Positions 31,970 through 42,057 of a stretch of DNA of 64,000 nucleotides are shown piece by piece. The stretch's first letter is position 1; each line of letters starts with the position of its first letter. The notes beneath the pieces were generated by a model, which did no database searches, had not been told where the DNA came from, and was given only the letters and a program-made list of their open reading frames with translations. Both the position numbers and the translations under genes were made by a program. Source of the stretch: Hydractinia symbiolongicarpus (lineage: Eukaryota; Cnidaria; Hydrozoa; Anthoathecata; Hydractiniidae); contig NC_079875.1 of assembly GCF_029227915.1 (NCBI RefSeq), positions 6,758,001-6,822,000 on the forward strand. The letters run 5' to 3'.

Positions 31970-32549
31970 ATGTTAGACGTCGTAAGAGACCCACATACGG
32001 CTATCTTTACAGGCCCAACATCATGCGGAAAAAACCAACGCGTCCTGGACCTCCTCGAGCAGGAGTATAAAAAGCACTTTCACAACATATCAATTTTATG
32101 GTCAACAATTAAATGGAATAAGACCTATTTAGAAAGGGCCTCCCTATGGAAAGATTCATATGCCTTTCTGATCGATCATAAGGATCAACTATTTGACTGG
32201 ATCCAAAAATTGTGAAGAGACCTTGTTCGTAGTAGATGACATGATATCTGATGAGCGCCTCGACAAAAAACGTCAACCCTTGCTTGAATTAGCCATTTCA
32301 GGGAGACATCAAAAGCATAGTTTATGGCTCTTAACGCAGTCGTACACTGCTTTACCTAAAAAGTTGAGAAGAAAGAAGAAATCCTTGTTTTTGTGGTACC
32401 CCCCTGAGAGAAGTGACATGAAAATGGTCCACGAAAAAACCAACGTTATTTCAAATTGGGGCGAGATCAAGGCTAAATTGAAAAAATCCAAGCACTCATG
32501 CCTGTACGTAAGGCTTGAACACCCTAGAACTTGGAGAATCCTCGACTGA
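31970..32549 (+). pseudogene. Packaging ATPase (FtsK/HerA, A32-like), one frameshift
   Basis: Viral genome-packaging ATPase. MLDVVRDPHTAIFTGPTSCGKN carries the Walker A motif (GPTSCGK). A shift near 32205 leads to ETLFVVDDMISDERLDKK with Walker B (LFVVDD), then LELAISGRHQKHSLWLLTQ with a sensor-like Gln, and it ends EHPRTWRILD (TGA at 32547). Length of about 190 residues is in the usual range for small Polinton ATPases. Its presence supports a virus-like packaging capacity in the ancestor. Copy 1 has no detectable ATPase. Confidence 0.8.
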
Positions 32550-32588
32550 CCACGGTGAAAACCTCTGACTGACTTCCATATAATAGAA

Positions 32589-33010
32589 ATGTCTTCGCAA
32601 GTTTCGCTATTCAACGCAATACCTCCAGGATCCATTGAGACGTCGAGATGTCGAGAGATTCCTAGATATTCCAAATATTAGGCAGTATGGCTTGATCGCC
32701 ATATGATAGCATCATGGGGAGAAATTGAGGGTCTACATTGTATAGTCGGTGACTACACCCTTGGAAGGGGGAAAATTCACATGACGTCTTTGTCACACTA
32801 GATGGCGCCCTGGAAATTACGCTCCGTTCTAGGAAACCAAAGGCGGCCCAGTTAATCAAATGGTTAGCCGGGAGGGTTGGAGAGATTACAGGATGAACTT
32901 GAAAAGCAGCGTCAAAACATCGACAAAAGGAATACGAGGACGATCTCGAGACACAGACCCAGGACAACTCAGAACTACGGCTTAGACATGTTGCCATCAA
33001 TATCAAAATG
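32589..33010 (+). pseudogene. BRO-like/DUF3627-type gene remnant
   Basis: Begins MSSQVSLFNAIPPGSIETS after a short leader and breaks soon after. A later fragment in other frames reads DDVFVTLDGALEITLRSRKPKAAQLIKWL and ERLQDELEKQRQNIDKRN (about 32775-32940), a coiled coil. It is probably the N-terminal and middle part of the gene whose C-terminal domain survives in copy 1 (4852-5262). Stops and frame changes are frequent. The BRO assignment is from general pattern only. Confidence 0.35.
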
Positions 33011-33138
33011 AAATCATACTCTGTGTAGTTGATAAAAATAATCCTCAAAAGCATGGAAAAAAGAGCATAGGGCACGAGCACTATATTATTCGATGCCAAC
33101 GCAGGCAGCTCAGCACAAGAATAAACACGTTAAAGGCA

Positions 33139-33306
33139 ATGTATCCCGACATGACGGTGAAGAAACCGGAATATGACGACCCGAATGCTTGGTGCAGCAG
33201 AGACGATTGTCTTGGTATTGAGAATTTTTACCACAGCCACTTCACGTTACCCGACGAGGATGCGCGGGAGCTATTCGAAGGAATGTTTGACATTGATATG
33301 GCTTAG
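33139..33306 (+). CDS. Small acidic Polinton ORF, copy 2
   Basis: 55-residue frame, MYPDMTVKKPEYDDPNAW to ELFEGMFDIDMA, acidic and with two cysteines (WCSRDDCLG). It occupies the place of the acidic ORF 5663-5869 of copy 1, just before the convergent integrase. Open and ATG-started, but coding is not proved. Confidence 0.35.
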   Translation: MYPDMTVKKPEYDDPNAWCSRDDCLGIENFYHSHFTLPDEDARELFEGMFDIDMA

Positions 33307-33559
33307 GTAGACGCTACTTTTTACTTCTTACGGGAGTAGTAAAAATTATAGGACCCACTTTCACTGGTCTTCCAAGGTGGACTCTGGAGTCCACCTCCAA
33401 ATATATCACCGAGTGGTTCCTCCACTACGGGGCAACCGCAACTTTCGCTATTCAATGCCACATATCATTTATTGGTTTCAAAGCAACACTAAAACAAGGG
33501 AAGAAATAGGAGGGTCCAAGGAGGCCCCTGAGATGGGCCCCCGATTAGGCTCAAAAAAT

Positions 33560-34562
33560 CTACCACTCTTTAACACCCTCCGGCGGTACCTGAACATCCT
33601 CGGGAATAAGCATCAACTCTTTCGACACGAAGCTTCTTTCAGGACCGTCCTTTAAATAGTACAAAACACGACTACCCGCTACTATTTTGTCCAAACTATA
33701 CATTTTCTTACTCCATAAAGCATCTGTTGCACGTCGCCTCGCATCACCATGCTCCTCCCCAGGCTGCAGGAGATAAATGTACAACCCATCCTCGTGTAAA
33801 GATTTTTCTTCAGTATATTCTTAGCGTTTCGCGAGCGGTACATCATCGAGTTTAATAGCTTTGTTAGGCTTTATACCGATCATAGCAGTCTTTGTATTGT
33901 TCAAACTTTTGACGATAGTGTACAGGTTTTTAACCCAAATGGTACTAGTTTCCTCAGAGACCAACTCCTGCGCATCTTGCGTTTTAAATAACCTTTCCGC
34001 AAGTACCTTGTTGTACGAATCAACGAAAGCTGTAAAGGTATGGGGATACTTGGTGGTAGCCATCTTAATCTCTACCCCCCCTTGTCTTCTAGCAATTTTG
34101 TTTCACTTGACTTGAATTCAGAACCATTGTCACATTGAAAAACCTTAGGGTATTGTAAAGTTCCGCCTTGTAAATTTTCCTGATCATGTCTGCGACCTCG
34201 CTGGCTTTTTTGGTACGCAGAGGCCTCGCTACTTTGTACCTTAAAGCCACATCAATCCCTGTGAGTATGTATTTATAGGTGTTTTTGTACACCCTGTTGT
34301 GAGGCATGTAGAGCAAATCGAATTGATGCATCTCGTTGGGTGTTGTAACGGTGAAGTGGGGATAATCGATACGTTTCAGGCCTCAAATGTGTCAGAGCCA
34401 CAACAGTTGCCTACTCAACCAGTGGGTGACTAAATTTTTGGATAAGCCGCTCTCCTTCGCTAGGAACTTTATAGCTTTCCTGCCAGTACACAAGTGCTCG
34501 GGAGTGTAGTAGATTTGGCCTAATTTCTCCTCCTCCTGTTCGGTAACGATATGTTTTGACAT
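33560..34562 (-). pseudogene. Polinton retroviral-type integrase, copy 2, frameshifted
   Basis: It starts at 34562 (MSKHIVTEQEEEKL) after GTATAATAAAC. The N-terminal region (WLSRQLLWL) lies at about 34400-34560 with breaks. The core HQFDLLYMPHNR (first Asp) is in frame 34089-34331. The second motif FQCDNGSEFKS is present in a shifted frame near 34125, and VDSYNKVLAERLFK near 34010 has Asp where Glu is usual. The C-terminus, LWSKKMYSLDKIVAG to DGPERSFVSKEL and MLIPEDVQVPPEG, is complete to 33560. It is the counterpart of the copy 1 integrase but is broken differently: here the second Asp survives and the Glu is changed. Breaks near 33830 and 34070. Confidence 0.86.
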
Positions 34563-34577
34563 GTTTATTATACATTC

Positions 34578-34920
34578 TTACAAATACTTGTAAGCAACAA
34601 ACCCCAGAAGAGATAGGGATCCGATAATGAAGCTGAGTTCTTTATCTTGTTGTTTCTTGGAGGGTGCATAGAAATCAAACAATTTTGGAACCTTACTACT
34701 TGATGCGATGTAGTGTTTATACATATCGTCGTCCAACTCCTGAAGGCTTTTACCTGCCTTTATTTGCAGTTCCTTTTGCTCACTGAACCAGTCCAGCTTT
34801 GCCTGTCTTTCCCGAATGCATTGAGCTTGGGCATACTGAAGTTTCTCCATAGCCTCATCGTGCCTCTTCCGTTCCGCCTCTCCGTGTCATGAGAGTTTAG
34901 AAAACAGGAAGTTTGTACCG
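34578..34920 (-). pseudogene. Small Polinton coiled-coil protein, copy 2, N-terminus deleted
   Basis: It reads SGTNFLFSKLS, a stop, HGEAERKRHDEAMEKLQ, a charged helix and finally FDFYAPSKKQQDKELSFIIG with the hydrophobic tail SLSLLGFVAYKYL (stop at 34578). It is homologous to 6992-7389. The first 15 or so residues (MATIGVLVAG in copy 1) are absent because the capsid frame runs straight into this gene at 34921. Confidence 0.6.
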
Positions 34921-35961
34921 CTAATTGAACTGGCCAATGGCCACGTTAGAGTCTTTATTGCCGAAGAGGTTCACAATCTGTTCGAGATGATCGCGTGTGA
35001 GTACACCCTCGACTGTAACGCTGATCTTCTCAATCATCGGGTTATAGAAGACCACGTTGACATTTGAATAAGCTTTCACTTTCCCGGGGTCTATGAAGAG
35101 TAGCAACACACCCTTCAAGGACTTGGCAGGGGTATCGATTTGAAGGTTGTAGCTTGTATCAGTCTTTTTCATTGTTACTACCTTTGAACAGAGTATTCTT
35201 TCGTACAGTAGAGCGAGTTGTGAATACCTTGATATCATGGCACTTGCCAGGCATTCATGAGTGATCTTGTCGAATTCCAGCTTGATGTTGGTAATTTTGT
35301 ACGCAGCATTGGCCGGCTTTGCCGCCGTGATTCTCGAGACTGCCGTACCCCCATCTTTGATAACATCACTATGCGATGCAAAATGTAGGACAAATTGGAG
35401 GCGGTCATACAGGCCCGCTGGATAGATGAGGACATCTCTAATGAGTTCAATAATCTTCCCCAGAGTGATACAAAAAGTGTTGCCATACGCTGCAGCTATT
35501 GCTTTCTCCTTATCAGTCCCGACATGGTCACTGGCGTTCACTTGCAAGGCCCGGATGGTACCATCATTGGGGTTGATTCCTTTTAGGACGAGATTATTGT
35601 CCCGTTCGAATTTTGGTAGCCAGAGATCCCTGTAGACTGCAAAGGTCGTAAAATCAGATATGTTCTGGACCTCCTTGTCATTTAAAGTAATGCATAGATC
35701 TCGCACCAACGCCTTGCTGATGTTGCTGACGATGGTACGTTTCATATTAGTCCCCATCAGCTCCAGGTCAAATAAGAGCTTGAGACTGCTAGGAAAAATA
35801 ATGTCATCTTGCCCTTTGTTGGGAATACCAACATAAAGGTCTTCATTCTGGTTGATTGTCGATGGTATATTACTGATCTGAACGCGTTGTTTTCTCCCCT
35901 TGATCCCGAAGAGCTGCTTCGTCTCCGCATGTGGATCCAATTTAGTTCCGAATACACTCAG
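34921..35961 (-). pseudogene. Polinton major capsid protein candidate, copy 2, C-terminus and start lost
   Basis: One long open frame with FGTKLDPHAETKQ at about 35950, IPSTINQNEDLYVGIP, FPSSLKLLFDLELMGTN, YRDLWLPKFERDN and VTMKKTDTSYNLQ, ending IGQFN at 34921. It lacks the last segment seen in copy 1 (from TKRYALFFDFG to SFHSVEY, about 70 residues). The start MIF.. of copy 1 is replaced by SVF, so no ATG. The open frame extends upstream to 36273, but that part lies antisense over the next gene. Length here is about 345 residues, about 420 in copy 1. Capsid assignment is by family pattern. Confidence 0.68.
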
Positions 35962-35977
35962 GATTTTTAAATAAAAG

Positions 35978-37053
35978 ATGCCGACAAATTCAGTATATGA
36001 ACCCAATATTTTAGAGGATAAGGGTGGTGGGAAAAATGAAGTTCTTAGAAAGGATCCGAGGCTGGGGCCGCCCGATGAGTTTAGGATGGAAGGGAAAGTC
36101 TTTTTTTCAATAATATAGACCTTACAGCATTTATTATAAAAGAGAGGGGTGGGTTGCGAGCTGTCGGAGAGATTATCAAGAGATTGAAAGTAGATCCCGT
36201 GCGAGCCCTGGGTTTTCCCGACCATGTCACTACACCCAACAGGACAAAGATAGCAGCTCAGGCACTTGGGCAAAAGGCTGATGACATTGTGATGAAGGAC
36301 GAATTTGCAGATGCCACGGAAAGCTTTATAGAAGACACTTCCTTTGGCGGTACTGATGAAGTAATCACTGAGCGCGAGAGGAGAGGATTAAACCTCGAGC
36401 TGTAGACCTTACGGAGTAACTTGAAAAGCTTGAAAAGCAAAATCATCTTTTATGATAGCGAGATTAGCAAGGCGGAGGCCAAGGTGAAACAACTCAAGAA
36501 GCAGAAAGCAGGGGCAACCAAAGGACAAAAGGTTAACATTGATATGGAAACAGAAAATCTTAATGATAAGATTGAAAAATTGAATGATAAAAAAAAGGCT
36601 GTGCAAAATGCCCATAGTTTACTTTCCTCCCAAATATACAGCCAGTTGAAGGCCATTAAAGACACACTGATGAAGATCGCTGGAGATGACAGGTTCCTCC
36701 TTCCAAAGCTTAAAATCCTCTTCAAGGAACAGGGGATTACGATAGCGAGTATCGTCTCTGCTATTGGTCTATTGATTTCGACCATCGTGCTATCCGTTAC
36801 AGGAGGAGGTGCCGCAGCAGGTGCTGGAGGTGCCGCAGGGAAGGGGTTTGTAGAAAAGAAGCTGGAAAGGTTTGGGAAATTCCTCAAATACTTGGCAGAT
36901 AAGGCAGGTGCTGCATTACCTGGTATTATGGGTACTATAGTCTCGTTCCTTCTTAGGGTAGCTGCCAAAGTTATCGAATACGCGGCCAAACATCTCTATC
37001 TGACCATCGCTGTTGCCGTTGGGTCTGTCGTAGTCTACATAAAAAAGACCTAA
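35978..37053 (+). pseudogene. Polinton coiled-coil/Gly-Ala membrane-type protein, copy 2
   Basis: It starts MPTNSVYEPNILED at 35978. A later frame (from 36154) reads LRAVGEIIKRLKVDPVRALG to RGLNLEL, then one TAG at 36403-36405, and continues in the same frame to the stop at 37051. The second half has a Lys/Glu coiled coil, ITIASIVSAIGLLISTIVL, a Gly/Ala run and LPGIMGTIVSFLL with HLYLTIAVAVGSVVVYI. So the reading frame 36154-37053 is broken by only one nonsense codon. It converges with the next minus-strand gene, ending 6 bases before that gene's stop. Function unknown. Confidence 0.65.
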
Positions 37054-37059
37054 TATTAG

Positions 37060-38151
37060 CTATTTTGTAAGCCAGATGTAGGCAATAATGAGTCCTACCC
37101 TTGTCGTGATGAACACTGTTTTTGTATCCTCGTGTTGTTGTGGGATTTGTTAAGGGGATGGTATAGGAGGCGTAGCATGCTTAGGGGTGTAATATGCCTA
37201 GGGCGTATGGCATGTATAGTGGTTGTAGTATGCTTTGGAGGTGTAATATGCCTATGGGGTGTAGTATGCTTTGAAGGTGTAGTATGCTTGAAGAGTGCGG
37301 CTGCCACATGTTTGACAATAGGCTTGTTATTTACATCAAGCTAGACCCCCACATTTCGCAGGTGCGATCAGGATATTATTATTGTACGCAGCAATTTTGC
37401 CTATACGCAAGTTCATGTCTGAGGGCAACATGTACACGCTGGGTATAACGGCAAAATTCGCCGGTGTCCGAGCATACTGCAGTACGTTTTGAAACTACAT
37501 TCTCTTACCTCTGCACCATACTTTCAAATTTTTGTAATAAGATTTGCCTTGCTATGTAGTTGTCTGCACCGGATCCAAGTAGAGATGCTTTGGCCCCTGC
37601 TTGTGATCCCGGTAACAAGACCACATACCCTTCCGATGTAAGGCCTTGGCTTGTTGGCATGATAAATCACCGTTGATTTGTGGCCACCATGAACCGTTTG
37701 TTAGGGAGAAAATTACCGCCTTAAATTTGTACCAAACGTTAGGATCTGCACCGCATTCGCGACATACCTGCGCGTTTCTGAAGGTGGAATAGGGGTTTTT
37801 GTACTGGTAAAAGCTATCTTGAAATGGCATGGGTATCTTCATTTTTGCTAATATACGACGCATGTGGTAGTACACGTGGAACTTAAAGATTGAGTTGACA
37901 AGGGATACGGAACCCGTCATGTGCTGTGCGAATATGCCTAAGGCTGTAGTTGCGCAGTAGGTGGCAAAATTCACCTTGATATTCCAATAGACCAAGGCCT
38001 GTCCTGTCCACCCCAGTTGAGTGGGGTCATCAAGATAGGTTGTTGGGACCTTGATAGCATACTTTGTAAACTCGGGAAAGGCCATGGAACTATGGGATTT
38101 GTAGATACGTAGAGGCTCTGATGTTCCAAGTTGGTTACACCAAGAGGCCAT
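37060..38151 (-). pseudogene. Second structural-type Polinton gene, copy 2
   Basis: It reads from about 38151 (MASWCNQLGTSEPL) through TTYLDDPTQLGWTGQALVYW, GIFAQHMTGSVSLVNSIFKF, YYHMRRILAKMKIPMP and KNPYSTFRNAQVCREC to 37552 in one frame. In other frames it then reads IPSVYMLPSDMNLRIGKIAAYNNN near 37410 and ends HEDTKTVFITTRVGLIIAYIWLTK at 37060. Between, 37140-37330 is a low-complexity GTAT/TGC repeat-like insertion. Copy 1 retains only the last part. A minor-capsid or other virion role is guessed from context; the family is not recognised with certainty. Confidence 0.5.
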
Positions 38152-38225
38152 TTTCTCCTGTTGGACTAGAACTTTGCTTTGGAGCTGTACGAGTACATGT
38201 TGATTTCCTTTCTTACGAGAAAACA

Positions 38226-38902
38226 ATGAGGCAACTATATATCACCGATATTGAAAAACCTACTATATTTGAGGACTATTTCGGACAAGATACGAGGATA
38301 GCTTTAAAATCGATAAGTATTCGACCCATATGGCTGAACATTGACAGCAACAGCGAGTTTACCATACGTAAAATAGGGCCTGATCAGAGAGTGACTCGGA
38401 TTGAGATCCTGAATGGTCTGTACAAGAATGATGACTTAAGCGGCTATCGTCAACAGTAACGCAGAGAATAAAATAAAACTGTTTGTCTTGAAAAATGGAC
38501 TCTGCAGGCTCCGTGTCAGTGGCGGGTACTCCGTGGTAATTAACAGACCCCTGCAAGAGCCTCTGGGTCTACCCTACGGTCCCGCGAAAAAGTACTATAT
38601 AAGGGTGATTTTGATTCATATTACAAAGCCGACATCTGTGTTCGACTACGCCTTGTTTGTCCCCAGTTGGATGAAGAAGACTGCCTGCTGGATAGTAAAA
38701 AGTCTAAAATTCTGCCTTTACTCCCCACCAAGGAGATAAACGCTTGGGAGACATGCCCACTTGGAGTTTTGAGACTCCTATCTATCTACCTTTAAAAGGC
38801 TCTACGATTCGTTTGGAGTTCATGTTGACAGACGAATATCACCATGAAAAAAACGTTTCTTTCTACTGGCATCACGATGCATATTCTCATAGAATAAAAT
38901 AA
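38226..38902 (+). pseudogene. Polinton protein of unknown function, copy 2
   Basis: Starts MRQLYITDIEKPTIFEDY and runs through GQDTRIALKSISIRP, a stop near 38458, then KLFVLKNGLCRLRVSGGY in another frame, LPLLPTKEINAWE near 38720 and finally YLPLKGSTIRLEFMLTD to YSHRIK with TAA at 38900-38902. At least three frame breaks. It is homologous to the first half of the copy 1 fused gene (10417). The stop is directly followed by ATG (TAAATG). Confidence 0.55.
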
Positions 38903-38913
38903 ATGACGTAGCT

Positions 38914-39480
38914 ATGCTGTACCCAAATTTACCTAGTGCACCTGCACAAAGCGCCGACATGCCGGAGGAAAGCAAGACTCAAAAAAATTGAGGAAATAGA
39001 ACAGTATCTGCGAGATAAGATAAAGGAGCGGGAGTGGCTTGCCAAGAAGTTTAAAATGCATGGCACTTAGGTACGCTTCTTTGATCATAGGCTGCTGAGT
39101 ATTAGCATCATTACCTCGGGCGCTGGGATCGGGGCGTTAACTACAGGTTTGGGTGCTCCTCTCTGCATTGCCATGGGCAGTATCACAATAGCTGTAGGTA
39201 TAGGGCAAGCCGGTCTTAGAAACGCTCCAAGAAGGCTTGGTGTGTGCTGTTGGCTGAAAGTAAATTGAATTCCATTATCGATCTCATATCAAAGGCTGTG
39301 TAAAATGGGGTGATTGACAAATACGAGTATCGTCTGATATCTCGAGAGAAGGAAAAGTATATGCTTTTGAAGGAACAGATGAGGCAACGGTTTAACCGTA
39401 TTGTTGACTCCATGAATGCACAGGAACGTCCTCAGCTGGTTGCCAAGGGAAGACAAGAGGGAAAGATGAAATTTAAAAAA
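38914..39480 (+). pseudogene. Gly-rich membrane-type Polinton protein, copy 2
   Basis: Starts MLYPNLPSAPAQSADMPEES (Pro-rich head), frameshifts near 38983 and continues KIEEIEQYLRDKIKEREWL, KKFKMHG, a TAG near 39070, FFDHRLLSISIITSG, GIGALTTGLGAPLC, ITIAVGIGQAG, LNSIIDLISKAV, another stop near 39300, then KYEYRLISREKEKYMLLKEQ to about 39480. It is homologous to the second half of the copy 1 fused gene and to the copy 3 remnant (25190-25680). Here the gene has its own N-terminus, which copy 1 lacks. Confidence 0.62.
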
Positions 39481-39543
39481 AACTTCAATCTGTACAGTAT
39501 GCAAGCGCTACATAGAGCCTCCACGTGTTTACGAGCCTTAATT

Positions 39544-39678
39544 TTATACACATTTTATAGGTCTTGTAGGCCTATAAAATATATGTGGTACTACGAGGTT
39601 CTGTGTATGATACCCCCCGATGTACCGATCCTTACCTCCATTGGCAGGAATAGGATCTGACACTGTTATATAGTCCAT
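39544..39678 (-). pseudogene. N-terminal fragment of the late-type Polinton gene, copy 2
   Basis: 44 residues, MDYITVSDPIPANGGKDRYIGGYHTQN, then a stop at 39544 after unrelated residues. It matches MNIENLVLSDSIPANKGKDK of copy 1 (12305). The remaining 140 or so residues are deleted here. Confidence 0.5.
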
Positions 39679-39791
39679 ATATATAGTTGATATTATTGAT
39701 GTCCGTAAAGGTAGCAGCAAATGAGTAGAATAATTTAGGTTTGACAGGCTCATTCCCAAATTGTAGCATCTTTATTGAAAATCGAATGACT

Positions 39792-39959
39792 TCAGAGGAT
39801 TGCATCTCGTTGTACACACACAGAACTACCCCAATTATGTATAATATATTCCTGGTCACAGTACCAGCACAACATTTTACCCTTTACCACATACCTTCGT
39901 CCACAGGTACATCTATCATACGCATCGAGTACCCCTTTACAGTCCTTACATTGTTCCAT
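39792..39959 (-). CDS. Small zinc-binding Polinton protein, copy 2
   Basis: Intact frame of 55 residues starting MEQCKDCKGVLDAYDRCTCG, with GKMLCWYCDQEYIIHNWGS downstream, so eight cysteines in four pairs (two in CxxC/CxC spacing). It matches the C-terminal zinc part of the copy 1 KTQEMC protein (CDECERILDTYDRCSCG). The start codon abuts the stop of a 30-residue helix ORF just upstream (TAAATG). This is one of the few unbroken genes of this copy. A nucleic-acid-binding role would be typical for such zinc ribbons, but this is inference. Confidence 0.5.
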   Translation of the reverse strand: MEQCKDCKGVLDAYDRCTCGRRYVVKGKMLCWYCDQEYIIHNWGSSVCVQRDAIL

Positions 39960-40052
39960 TTATTTACAGTTATAAACATCATCCTCTAGGTCTTGAATCC
40001 TTCGCTCATTCTCCTTATCCTTCTCTGATTCTTGTACTAATGCTAAGGCCAT
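39960..40052 (-). CDS. 30-residue charged helix ORF preceding the zinc gene
   Basis: MALALVQESEKDKENERRIQ... ending in DDVYNCK, with the stop immediately followed by the ATG of 39792-39959. It is probably the degenerate remainder of the protein that in copy 1 carries the KTQEMC repeats, or an upstream peptide; coding is uncertain. Confidence 0.3.
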   Translation of the reverse strand: MALALVQESEKDKENERRIQDLEDDVYNCK

Positions 40053-40530
40053 TAATGGTAATGATTACTGCATTTCCAAATATATTGAATTTTGATTTAC
40101 AATTTATGCACATTTATTATACTAGTATTTTTATTTCATCTTATAACACTGTTATTCCTCTTTAAATTAAAATTCATGTATAATTAATTAGTTCTGCCGA
40201 ATATATTATATATATAATATTAATAAAGAGAAACGTTAATAACAACAAAAATGGCGCATTATGTACAAATTTTAAACGATCTTCATTATGCTACACAGCA
40301 CTGGCTTTCACTTTCGATATCATTTTTTTTTTCACTTTAAAATTTTCACCCATGCTTGGTGAACAATGCAGCCATGTGTGCGGAATTTCTGCTGACTCAG
40401 CAAGTTTAGTGTTAAGTTAAAATGTATTATTTTTACGAAATAGTAAAAAAAAAAAAAAAAAAAATGAAATAAAAAAAACACTGAGTAAATATTTCAACTA
40501 TTTGGACAACTAAAAAGGGTTATTACCACC

Positions 40531-41367
40531 TTAACCCCATTTGGTATGGGCTTTGTTGACCCTTGTAAGTATGGGGGGGGGGGCATGACCCTTGTAAGTA
40601 TGGGGGAGGCATTAAGTGCCATGTCATCACAGGAAGTACAAGTACAATGGTTGAAAAAAATATGTCTTTCTTGAATATTCTTGATTTTTTATATTTTTAA
40701 AAACTATTTACAATAAAAACTATTTGCAAGTCATTAAAAAGGTAATATAAGAATTTAAGATATTATTAGGAACAATAACAGGTGGTATAAAGTCAAAGGA
40801 TTTCTCTAAGGAGAAAATGGAAATCGATCAGAATTCAAATCTTCAAGAATTTTTTTTGAAAAATCTATATTTGAGAACCATAGTGTTAGTAGCTGTCATG
40901 GAATAAAACTTGGTATATCTGTTAGCACTTACATCAGTAGCTACTCAATACAGACAATTAGGATTGACATGGGACAAAATGACCATGACGTTATCATATG
41001 ACAATAGAAATGGAGAAATAGGAAATTACAAATATTCTGGTCTGTAAATTACCCATTATGCATGTCAATATTCTATGATGTCTTTTGGTCACTATCACAT
41101 ACATAATCCCATATTCATACAACTGGTTAGTTTAGAAATCATTTATTTTTAGAACTACAATAAAAAAGTTGAAATGACCACCTGTCAAAAAGGACAAAGT
41201 GCCATTGACAGGACAATTTTTGGAAATATTTTTTTTTATTTTCCGGAAGTCCAATAAAAGTTAGGATTAGTCACAAAATTTTAGGTAATTTCAATTTAAA
41301 ATGTTATTAGACTTTGAAAATGCCGCGGGCACTTTATGCCCCCCCCCCCCATACCAAATAGGGTTAA
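40531..41367. mobile_element. piggyBac-like MITE with TTAA target duplication
   Basis: The 829-base interior is bounded by TTAA on both sides (40531-40534 and 41364-41367). Its ends are CCCCATTTGGTATGGG on the left and the near-exact inverse CCCATACCAAATAGGG on the right. After a 50-base insertion on the left, the inverted match continues with a G run, then GGCATTAAGTGCC against GGCATAAAGTGCC. TTAA duplications and termini starting CCC are the hallmark of piggyBac-type elements. No transposase is present. Confidence 0.75.
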
Positions 41368-42030
41368 CATCAAAGGCCTGCAAAAGTATATATTTTGATA
41401 GTTATTCCAGTATTAAAATATCGAATCCCTAGATAGACGAATCCGATAACATTTTGCGATCGAAAGTTTTTTAAAAAAACCAGCGATTTTTTTTTTTTTT
41501 TTTTTTGAGAAAACTTTTGCAAGGAATAATGAAATTAATTTTGGGGGATTATTTTGTCAATTATGTGGGTCCAGAAACAGTGGCCATTTTCGCAAAATTA
41601 AGTTCTGCATAAATTAATCTTGTAGGATTTTATCCAGCATAATTTTATCCTTGTAGGGCAGGGAGAGACCAAGCGATTTATTGTCAGTGAAACCTAATAA
41701 CATTGAAAATTAGTCTAAAAATAGCCGTGAAAAAATAGTCTTCGCAGATGAGCCGTTTTGTTTATATGCTGCCATTTTTACGTGGTGACATAAGACGACA
41801 CATTGTACTTATATAGATATGCTATGTCCTTATTTGGGCATGTTATCATTATCGTATGTGTTCTGGTTTTTCCCGAAATCGAAACTACGAAACTAGGGAA
41901 AAAAAGACTTCTGAATTTCTGATAAAAACCTTTTTATGCTGCCTGGTATTGTTTAGAAAAAGAAAGGTTACTTCCCAAATAAAGAGTAATCTCTCTTTAT
42001 ATATGTGAATTTTAAAATGAAGGTTTATTC
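41368..42030. other. No gene seen
   Basis: AT-rich, homopolymer-rich (T22 near 41486-41506), no coding signal; upstream region of the first death-fold gene. Confidence 0.5.
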
Positions 42031-42057
42031 TGTTTTTAGCTTGATAACTACATTACA

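Larger units (their letters stand above)
27004..40060 (+). mobile_element. Polinton/Maverick element, copy 2
   Basis: About 13 kb with PolB (+), two small genes, HNH gene, zinc-finger gene, packaging ATPase, BRO-like remnant and acidic gene (all +). Then come integrase (-), small coiled-coil gene (-), capsid (-), coiled-coil/Gly-Ala gene (+), second structural-type gene (-), two further genes (+), and late-type and zinc genes (-). From integrase onward, gene order and orientation equal those of copy 1. Ends are placed by the first and last recognised genes, since terminal inverted repeats were not found. All large genes carry frameshifts or stops, and at least three block deletions are seen against copy 1. 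Confidence 0.9.

Noticed and set aside
36000-36273. Upstream extension of the capsid frame (copy 2) to 36273 on the minus strand
   Set aside because: It runs antisense over the coiled-coil gene; capsid homology begins near 35960.
27004-40060. Terminal inverted repeats of Polinton copy 2
   Set aside because: Searched by eye at both ends without a convincing match; a computed alignment of 26.0-27.0 with 40.0-40.6 kb would decide.
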